The notes under the pieces: model-generated | What the model saw: the letters and a program-made list of their open reading frames with translations, nothing else | What the model was told of the DNA's origin: nothing | Database searches by the model: none | DNA from: Bacteroidota bacterium | Lineage (GTDB): Bacteria > Bacteroidota > Ignavibacteria > Kapaibacteriales > UBA2268 | DNA length: 10,933 nt | Reading direction: 5' to 3' | Assembly (NCBI GenBank): GCA_024280675.1 | Contig: JAJRPT010000101.1 | Span: 1-10,933, forward strand | Translations under genes and position numbers: made by a program | In this document: in pieces, positions 1-5,579 of the stretch | How the letters are laid out: each line of letters opens with the position of its first letter | Numbering within the stretch: position 1 is the first letter of the stretch

Positions 1-235
1 ATATATCAATATCGGACTTTAACAAATCTTCGATAGAGGAATGAACCTCGGTAAAACTGCTAGACTCGTCCAAAAGCCCTGTGAGGCGAATCCCGTGTTC
101 TTTGATTAGCTCCACCTGCTCGCCCGCCCGGCCACAGAGGACTACCTCCGAGCCAGCCTTTCGGAAATAATGTGCAAGTATCATACCCACCGGGCCTAGC
201 CCAATTATTCCTATTTTATATTTGCTTGTATCCAT
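1..235 (-). CDS. Ketopantoate reductase-like dehydrogenase, second copy (3' end beyond window)
   Basis: The start is ATG at 235-233, and the first 78 codons are visible before the window edge. The N-terminus is a Rossmann nucleotide-binding fold with the glycine motif GLGPVG, followed by a helix and a second strand ending LCGRAG. It is clearly a paralogue of the next gene upstream, with the same spacing and similar residues, for example GMILAHYF against GMILAVHF. The basic Arg after the second strand is typical of NADPH-binding members of the ApbA/PanE family. It begins 13 bases after the stop of that paralogue, and I see no good Shine-Dalgarno sequence in the gap. By hand count it is about 47% GC, clearly richer than its paralogue. 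Likely role (inference): NADPH-dependent reduction of a 2-oxo acid. The catalytic C-terminal domain is not visible, so substrate cannot be judged. Confidence 0.8.
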   Translation of the reverse strand, partial: MDTSKYKIGIIGLGPVGMILAHYFRKAGSEVVLCGRAGEQVELIKEHGIRLTGLLDESSSFTEVHSSIEDLLKSDIDI

Positions 236-248
236 AATATTAGTCTAT

Positions 249-1193
249 TTATTTTTTATTTTTCTGATAAAGCATTGCATTAATAATATTTGTAAATGTT
301 AGGCTCAGCGGAGTTTGAATATAATGTTTCTTCCCATAACTCACTATTTTCTCATTAAAATATTCTATTTCGGTTTCCGTTTCTTGTCCGATATCAATGC
401 CTAGGGAGGGAAGATGGTCGCCCGCCTCTTTCAGCTTTCTCAAACATAACTTAATATAATTCTCCTCGAATTTGACACCCTCGGCACTTGCCACTTCCAT
501 TGATTCAATTATCGTCTGTTCGATAATTTCAACAGTGTCAGAAGAAGACATTGCCTCTTTTAGATTGAGTTGTGAGATCCCGCAAATGGGACCAATCGAG
601 GCAACAAGAATTGATTTTTTCCACACCTCATCAATAATTTTAAAAGAATCCAGCACTTCGGTTCTGTGTCCACCTTTTGTAATCATAAGGGCAAGCCACT
701 CTGCATAATCATTGCACCGGTCGTTAATTGACCCAAGATAAGACATTGAATTATAATAAGTTATTTTCACTGTGTTAGTGTTTACAATGTTTCCTGCGTA
801 ATTTACAACCATTCTCAATACTTGACTTTCGTTGCAAACACTTATGTATTTTTTGCAAATATCAATTCCATCTTGGGCGGCAAGAATATGAACACTCTCA
901 TCCATCTCTTTTAATTGCTCAAGTAAATCGGGCACGTGATAGGTCTTGACACAAGATATTAATACATCTATTTTCAAATCAAGCAACTCTTCGACCGATA
1001 GGCACACATAATCAAAATATGAAGACATCTCCGCATTTCCAACTAGGTGTATGCCATCATTTCTAATCAGATTCATCCTCTCCTTATCAGAATCACAAAT
1101 GGCAACCCAGCAAGCAGCTTTTTTAAAATGAACGGCGAGTATCATCCCAATCGCACCCATTCCAACTATTCCAACCCTAAGGTTCTTTTTCAT
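249..1193 (-). CDS. Ketopantoate reductase (ApbA/PanE)-family 2-oxo acid dehydrogenase
   Basis: A complete 314-aa protein, the usual length for the family. The N-terminal Rossmann domain has GMGAIG (residues 11-16) and the family VKT (82-84). The C-terminal domain has the DHLPSLGIDI...TEIEYFN block (259-280), which matches the family signature and includes the conserved Glu. The Lys pair in VWKKS (192-193) covers the catalytic Lys. Several positions that bind ketopantoate in the family look changed: the usual QNG is QDG (107-109), and the Asn residues after the catalytic Lys are Val and Gly. This argues against genuine pantothenate synthesis and for another 2-oxo acid; some PanE-like proteins are D-2-hydroxyacid dehydrogenases. 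An Asp (ICDSD, 34) follows the second strand, which hints at NADH rather than NADPH. The start overlaps the stop of the upstream synthetase gene (ATGA), and GGGAG lies 6 bases ahead of it. Confidence 0.88.
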   Translation of the reverse strand: MKKNLRVGIVGMGAIGMILAVHFKKAACWVAICDSDKERMNLIRNDGIHLVGNAEMSSYFDYVCLSVEELLDLKIDVLISCVKTYHVPDLLEQLKEMDESVHILAAQDGIDICKKYISVCNESQVLRMVVNYAGNIVNTNTVKITYYNSMSYLGSINDRCNDYAEWLALMITKGGHRTEVLDSFKIIDEVWKKSILVASIGPICGISQLNLKEAMSSSDTVEIIEQTIIESMEVASAEGVKFEENYIKLCLRKLKEAGDHLPSLGIDIGQETETEIEYFNEKIVSYGKKHYIQTPLSLTFTNIINAMLYQKNKK

Positions 1194-3280
1194 TTCTTGC
1201 TCCCAATCTTTATTCTGGCATCAACACATAGACATTTCCCTGGAATTGTTTTTATCGGGTTGAGGTCAAGTTCTTCAATCTCTGGATGCTCACTCACCAG
1301 TTGCGAAACCCTCAAAATAATTTCAACCAGCCCCTTTAAATCACCGCCCTTTTCTCCACGGTATCCTTTTAATATTTGAGCAGACCGGAGCGACTCGGTC
1401 ATATTTTCTGCTTCAGCTTTTGAAAGTGGGCTAAGTCCAAATGACACATCTTTGAGCAACTCTACAAAAATACCACCCAGGCCAAACATTATCACATGAC
1501 CAATTCCTGGGCTATCCTTTGCACCAATTATTATTTCATGCCCTAGGGGCGAGAACTCCTGAAGAAAGTATTTCAAGTCACCGGCCTTTATACTCTCTTT
1601 TATTTCCTTTGCAGCAATTTTTAATTCGGCTTCATTTTGAATGTTTAACTTTACTCCACCTTGATCACTTTTGTGGACTGCTTCCACTGAGTCTGCTTTG
1701 AGAACAAGTGGGTAGCCGACCGAATTGGCAATTTGAGGAAGCTCATTTTCATTTTCAGCTATTCCCCACGCAGCAACAGGAATTCTGTATGCCTCAAGTA
1801 TTTTATACACATCTTTTGCTTCTAGTATTTCTTTTTGATTCTCTTGTGCATTTTCAATAATTTGTCTGCACGCATCTTTATCAAGATCATTAAAATCAAC
1901 AATCTCAGAATCTTCACGTTTCAATATATCACCGTATTTTACAAGTGAGGCGAGTGCTTTTGCCGCACCTTCGGGGAAATCATAACAAGGAATATTTCCT
2001 TTGTTTAATATTTCAACTGTCTTGCCCCATTGAGACCGGTCAGTCATTAAATTACAGACGATGGGCTTTTGCCCCAGATTAGAAACTGCGACCATTTCCC
2101 TTGCCACAGCCTGGCAATCAACAAAAGGCGGAGTTACAAAATTAATGAAGATACTATCAATCTGCTCCTCTTCCAACAGAGTGTCCATCGCGGCCCTGTA
2201 ATGGGTGGCATTGGCCGTTGCCAGCACATCGATTGGGTTTGCAATCGAGGCTTCTGGAAACAGTTTAGTTTGGAGATGGCTCACTGCTCCTTTGCTCAAA
2301 TCGGGCATTATGAGTCCACCCTGGACAAGCGTGTCGGTTGCAATGATTGCCGGACCACCGGTGTCGGTAATAATACCAACTCTGTTTCCACTTGGCACTT
2401 TCTGCATTGCAAAAGCAATGGCTGATTGGCACATTTCCTCTTCATCTGAAAATGCCAATATTCCAAGTTTATCAAACACTAAATCAATGGCAAGACCAGA
2501 CCCCACAAGCCCGCCGGTGTGAGAGAGTGCTGCCTTTGCACCTTCTTCTGTTCGACCTGCCCTCATTGCCAAGATTGGCTTTTTCTTGGCTACTTTTTTG
2601 GCAACTTCAATAAATTCGGACGGATCAGAAAATGATTCAACATAAAGCACAATTACTTTCGTTTCCTCATCTTCGCCATAATATTCGATAATCTCAGGAA
2701 TTGATACATCGCAAGCATTTCCATTGGAGGCATAGAATCTCAGCCCAACATCTAGGTCGAAAAATCTCTGCATGAGAACGGCGCCAACTCCACCAGATTG
2801 TGCAACGATTGAGATATTTCCAGATTTAGGATAAGTAAATGTGAAATCACAATATGCTTTGTAATCTGGGTGTGTATTGATTATTCCTTGGCAATTTGGA
2901 CCAAATAATCTGATATTATTTTTCTTTGCAGTTTCCAAGGCTAATTTCTGAAGAGCTTCCCCGCCGGCTCCAATTTCTTTGAAGCCAGCGGAATTGATTA
3001 TAATATTTTTTACGCCCTTCTGCCCACATTGCTCAATCGCCAAAGGAACAAATTTGCTTGGGATTGAAATATGAGCCAGATCAACATCGGTCGGGCAGTC
3101 CAATATCGAAGCGTATGCCTTCAGACCACGAATCTTGGGTGCTTTCGGATTTATTGGGTAAACCTCACCTTGGAAATTATAGTGGAGCAGGTTTTTAACA
3201 ATTACATTACCAATGGAGAGATCTTTGGTGGAGGCTCCAATCACTGCAACTCTTTTGGGATGGAATAAATCGTGAATCAT
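1190..3280 (-). CDS. ADP-forming acyl-CoA synthetase, fused alpha-beta type
   Basis: A 696-aa protein of the acetyl-CoA synthetase (ADP-forming) family, which joins an acid to CoA with ATP -> ADP + Pi, reversibly. From the N-terminus it has a CoA-binding Rossmann domain (VAVIGAS, 11-17; FGPNCQG, 126-132), a succinyl-CoA-ligase-like domain with YVES (213-216) and SHTGG (253-257; His254 is the expected phosphohistidine), and a C-terminal ATP-grasp domain with VHKSDQGGV (535-543), FGLGGIFVE (599-607) and LDLNPI (671-676). The linked alpha-beta order and about 700 residues are normal for fused members. Relatives of this fold activate acetate, pimelate or hydroxycinnamates (FerA), so the substrate is not given by family. 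An ATG at 3307 is also in frame, but GAGGAG lies 10 bases before the ATG at 3280, so I prefer that start. It begins one base after the upstream stop and overlaps the next gene by 4 bases. Confidence 0.9.
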   Translation of the reverse strand: MIHDLFHPKRVAVIGASTKDLSIGNVIVKNLLHYNFQGEVYPINPKAPKIRGLKAYASILDCPTDVDLAHISIPSKFVPLAIEQCGQKGVKNIIINSAGFKEIGAGGEALQKLALETAKKNNIRLFGPNCQGIINTHPDYKAYCDFTFTYPKSGNISIVAQSGGVGAVLMQRFFDLDVGLRFYASNGNACDVSIPEIIEYYGEDEETKVIVLYVESFSDPSEFIEVAKKVAKKKPILAMRAGRTEEGAKAALSHTGGLVGSGLAIDLVFDKLGILAFSDEEEMCQSAIAFAMQKVPSGNRVGIITDTGGPAIIATDTLVQGGLIMPDLSKGAVSHLQTKLFPEASIANPIDVLATANATHYRAAMDTLLEEEQIDSIFINFVTPPFVDCQAVAREMVAVSNLGQKPIVCNLMTDRSQWGKTVEILNKGNIPCYDFPEGAAKALASLVKYGDILKREDSEIVDFNDLDKDACRQIIENAQENQKEILEAKDVYKILEAYRIPVAAWGIAENENELPQIANSVGYPLVLKADSVEAVHKSDQGGVKLNIQNEAELKIAAKEIKESIKAGDLKYFLQEFSPLGHEIIIGAKDSPGIGHVIMFGLGGIFVELLKDVSFGLSPLSKAEAENMTESLRSAQILKGYRGEKGGDLKGLVEIILRVSQLVSEHPEIEELDLNPIKTIPGKCLCVDARIKIGSKK
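1200..1204 (-). promoter_or_regulatory. Ribosome binding site of the PanE-like gene
   Basis: GGGAG lies 6 bases upstream of the ATG at 1193, inside the last codons of the acyl-CoA synthetase gene. With the ATGA stop/start overlap it supports translational coupling of the two genes and fixes this start. Confidence 0.6.
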
Positions 3281-3281
3281 T

Positions 3282-4526
3282 TTAGGCATTCTCCTCAAGT
3301 TGCTCAATGAAGGCTTCTACATTAGTTCTCATTTGCTCATCTGAGACGCATCGCAAATCATTCAAGTCACCATTTATCACAAGGCTTGGAACCCCAGTAG
3401 ACTCTTCCAATCTCTTGTTCATGCCATACCTGCAATTTGAATTGGCTGGGCAAGTCTTTGCATCGTGATACAAAACTCCATCAATTTTAAATTTCTCAAT
3501 CATTCGTGTAATATAATCTACCTTGGAATCCTCAGACCGCACAATAAATATTTCAAGATATGCCTTTGCCATCGAATAAAATGGATCACGCTCATCAAAT
3601 GAAGAAAATATCCAAGAGTTACAATAAGTCGAAGCAATTACCGAAGAGTTCAAAGAAGCAAAAAGCTCAGAATTAGCTCTCAGCCGGCCCCAAATCGGCA
3701 TCCCATCCCAGTATAATCTAAATTTCTCATTAGCAACCGCACCGACTCCGCTGGCTATTCTTTGCTCTAGTTCTTTGAGCAATAATTCATAATAATCGAC
3801 CGCACGTTGGGTCCCACGAAGCACCACGGCTGGTCCCATTTGAATTGTCCCGTCAAAAAATGTAAGTGGAGAAGGGGTAGCCATTGCCGTATCAAGGACT
3901 CTTCCCCAAAGTTCAGTACACTGGCGGGAGAGCTTCATCTTTTCTCTGAATTTATCAATATCGAACTTATTCCCAGATATTTTTTCAAGTGGTTCGATAA
4001 GATCTTCGGTTTGTTGTTTGAGTGATTGTATATGCACTTCTGTAATCTCATTTGGATATTTTGGAGCATAAACCCCCAGTATTGGAATATTTAGCCTGCG
4101 CGCATACCATTCCATCCAATCGGCTACATCTCTACATTGATTTGTATCAAAGACCAGCACATCAGGCTTTGGGATTTCTTTAATACCGTAAGCCTTGGTC
4201 AGAGGAGTGTTGCCACTAATATATGAACCAATATCAGATGTTAAATACGAACAAATATCGGGCGAATAGCCTTGGGAATTTGCAATCGGAATAAGATCGG
4301 TTGCCATTCGGGTAGCCCCCAGCATTGCACCGTGGTTCTCGGGATAATGCACGGCAAAGCCCATTGAAAGCAAAAGCTCTGCCGGCCCAACGGAGGTACA
4401 CCAAGCTACTTTTTTCTTCCCAGTTCTGGCACACTCGTCAAGGTCAAGAAAATAGTCAGCCATGTATTTATTCATCACTGAGCTAGATTCAATCTTTCTT
4501 CTTTTTATTGTTTTAACTTCAGGCAT
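3282..4526 (-). CDS. BcrB/HgdB-family catalytic subunit (2-hydroxyacyl-CoA dehydratase / benzoyl-CoA reductase type)
   Basis: A complete 414-aa protein of the 2-hydroxyacyl-CoA dehydratase D-component family, whose members hold a [4Fe-4S] cluster that takes a low-potential electron from an ATPase partner. Family landmarks are VAWCTSVGPAE (40-50), YPENHGA (61-67), DICSY (90-94), TNQCRD (128-133), SPLTFFD (219-225), RLYWDGMPIW (270-279) and DAKTCPANSNC (355-365). Cys92, Cys131 and Cys359 are the likely cluster ligands by position. Cys43, Cys302, Cys365 and Cys393 are extra. The RLYWDGxPIW block places it with BcrB/HgdB proteins rather than with YjiM/double-cubane proteins, which carry a GCP motif there. 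It follows its own HgdC-like ATPase by 21 bases; GGA lies just ahead of the ATG. No second catalytic subunit accompanies it, so it may act as a homodimer or pair with a distant subunit. Substrate unknown. Confidence 0.9.
   Translation of the reverse strand: MPEVKTIKRRKIESSSVMNKYMADYFLDLDECARTGKKKVAWCTSVGPAELLLSMGFAVHYPENHGAMLGATRMATDLIPIANSQGYSPDICSYLTSDIGSYISGNTPLTKAYGIKEIPKPDVLVFDTNQCRDVADWMEWYARRLNIPILGVYAPKYPNEITEVHIQSLKQQTEDLIEPLEKISGNKFDIDKFREKMKLSRQCTELWGRVLDTAMATPSPLTFFDGTIQMGPAVVLRGTQRAVDYYELLLKELEQRIASGVGAVANEKFRLYWDGMPIWGRLRANSELFASLNSSVIASTYCNSWIFSSFDERDPFYSMAKAYLEIFIVRSEDSKVDYITRMIEKFKIDGVLYHDAKTCPANSNCRYGMNKRLEESTGVPSLVINGDLNDLRCVSDEQMRTNVEAFIEQLEENA
3291..3296 (-). promoter_or_regulatory. 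Ribosome binding site deciding the acyl-CoA synthetase start
   Basis: GAGGAG is the strongest Shine-Dalgarno match seen in the window and encodes the Glu-Glu near the end of the 414-aa upstream protein. It is 10 bases from the ATG at 3280 but only 1 base from the ATG at 3289, and it lies downstream of the ATG at 3307. It therefore favours the 696-aa form over the 699- and 705-aa forms. Confidence 0.6.
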
Positions 4527-4547
4527 TATTTTTCCATTATTATTATT

Positions 4548-5321
4548 TTACAAATCCATTGCATAAAGTGCGGCACCAAGTGCACCGGCTATTTGTGGTT
4601 GCTCAGCCTTTAATACTTCTTTGCCCAGCCTTTCTGAGAGAATATCAGCTATTATGGGATTGTGATGGACTACACCGCCTGAGATTACAACCGCATCTTC
4701 GAATGACTCCATCTCCATAATTCTTTTAATCACCGAAGTAAAAAGCCCTTTTACAAGATCGCCAACTTTTTTGCCACGTCTGATGTGTTCCAACACCTCG
4801 GTTGCAGAAAACACAGTACAATACGACCCTATTGTCACCATTCCTTTTGCATTTTTTGCCACTTCGTTCATCTGGCTTAGCTCAACGTCAAGCCTCATCG
4901 CCATCTCTTCGAGGAAAGCACCAGTTCCTGCTGCACATTTCCTATTCATCTTGAACGACCTGCGTTTTCCGTCTTTGTCAATTTTAATTATCTTATTGTC
5001 TTGACCACCAATGTCTACAATATTGATCGCAAATGGAAAGCGGTGATATGAACCTCGCCCGTGACAAGCCAGCTCGGTCTTATGCTCGCTGGCAAACATC
5101 ACATTCCCCCTTCCATACCCACAAGAAACCGTCGCCTTTATATCGCTTCGACTCAGCCCAGCCTTTGCCAAAGCATCAGCCAATGCTTTTTCGGCACTCA
5201 ATGAAAAGTCCCATCCAGATTTTATCACAGAGCTAGCAAGAATATTCTTTTCCTTGTCAATGAGTACAAGTTTTGTCCTCGATGACCCGAGGTCTACGCC
5301 ACAGTAAACACGCTCACTCAT
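4548..5321 (-). CDS. HgdC/YjiL-type activator ATPase (third BadF/BcrA-family ATPase)
   Basis: 257 aa, the length of single activators such as HgdC (about 260 aa). The protein has the ASKHA ATPase motifs DLGSSRTK (10-17, phosphate 1), DIGGQDNK (103-110, phosphate 2) and SGGVVHHNP (214-222, adenosine). Two Cys, Cys129 in KCAAGTG and Cys168 in SYCTVFS, would let a homodimer hold one [4Fe-4S] cluster between its subunits. Family role: ATP hydrolysis drives one electron from ferredoxin or flavodoxin onto the catalytic partner. The partner is presumably the 414-aa protein encoded immediately downstream. Its sequence is closer to canonical HgdC than either module-1 ATPase, and it looks like a self-sufficient homodimeric activator. 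The start overlaps the upstream stop (ATGA), with GAGGA 9 bases ahead. Confidence 0.92.
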   Translation of the reverse strand: MSERVYCGVDLGSSRTKLVLIDKEKNILASSVIKSGWDFSLSAEKALADALAKAGLSRSDIKATVSCGYGRGNVMFASEHKTELACHGRGSYHRFPFAINIVDIGGQDNKIIKIDKDGKRRSFKMNRKCAAGTGAFLEEMAMRLDVELSQMNEVAKNAKGMVTIGSYCTVFSATEVLEHIRRGKKVGDLVKGLFTSVIKRIMEMESFEDAVVISGGVVHHNPIIADILSERLGKEVLKAEQPQIAGALGAALYAMDL

Positions 5322-5557
5322 AATATTAAATCCTCATCAGAATTTGACTCATTGGCTCTGGTGAAAATCACCTTACATTCCTCGCCCTTAATTTTCAAAC
5401 AAACATCACAATCGCCTTTGCAATCTCGCTCAGAATTATAAGTTTTGACCAACACTTCAAATCCTAATGATTTGTAAGTATCAGAAATTTCTTCCACTTT
5501 GTGAGCGTCAGTTATATTTCTTTTCTCCCATTCAGATTCTATATTTTCAACTTTCAT
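5318..5557 (-). CDS. Small four-cysteine protein of unknown function
   Basis: A 79-aa acidic protein I do not recognise by name. Cys46, Cys50, Cys53 and Cys61 sit in the spacing C-x3-C-x2-C-x7-C (DCKGDCDVC, then GEECKV), which could bind zinc or an iron-sulfur cluster. An N-terminal half with alternating charges and the phrase LGFEVLVKTY suggests a small alpha/beta fold; there is no signal peptide or membrane segment. A longer reading from ATG 5755 would run 176 bases into the flavoprotein gene and is basic and low in family-like character, so I chose ATG 5557. This start is 22 bases after the flavoprotein stop and is preceded by GGATAATTAT. Its stop overlaps the ATPase start. The position between the flavoprotein and the activator suggests an electron-transfer accessory or assembly factor (inference only). 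Confidence 0.7.
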   Translation of the reverse strand: MKVENIESEWEKRNITDAHKVEEISDTYKSLGFEVLVKTYNSERDCKGDCDVCLKIKGEECKVIFTRANESNSDEDLIL

Positions 5558-5579
5558 AATAATTATCCAATTTCCTAAT

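Noticed and set aside
472..2613. Plus-strand open frames of 60-118 codons opposite the PanE-like and synthetase genes
   Set aside because: Each lies antisense to a well supported gene, overlaps other such frames, and shows no domain-like sequence or ribosome binding site.
1190..3307. The 705-aa form of the acyl-CoA synthetase from ATG 3307
   Set aside because: That start lies upstream of the GAGGAG site, which is well spaced only for ATG 3280. The nine extra residues add nothing to the CoA-binding domain, which usually begins close to the Met.
3282..4526. Double-cubane cluster protein (YjiM/DCCP) identity for the 414-aa subunit
   Set aside because: The lone subunit next to a YjiL-like ATPase suggested it, but the protein has RLYWDGMPIW where DCCP-type proteins have a GCP motif, and it lacks their other Cys pattern. 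It reads as BcrB/HgdB-like.
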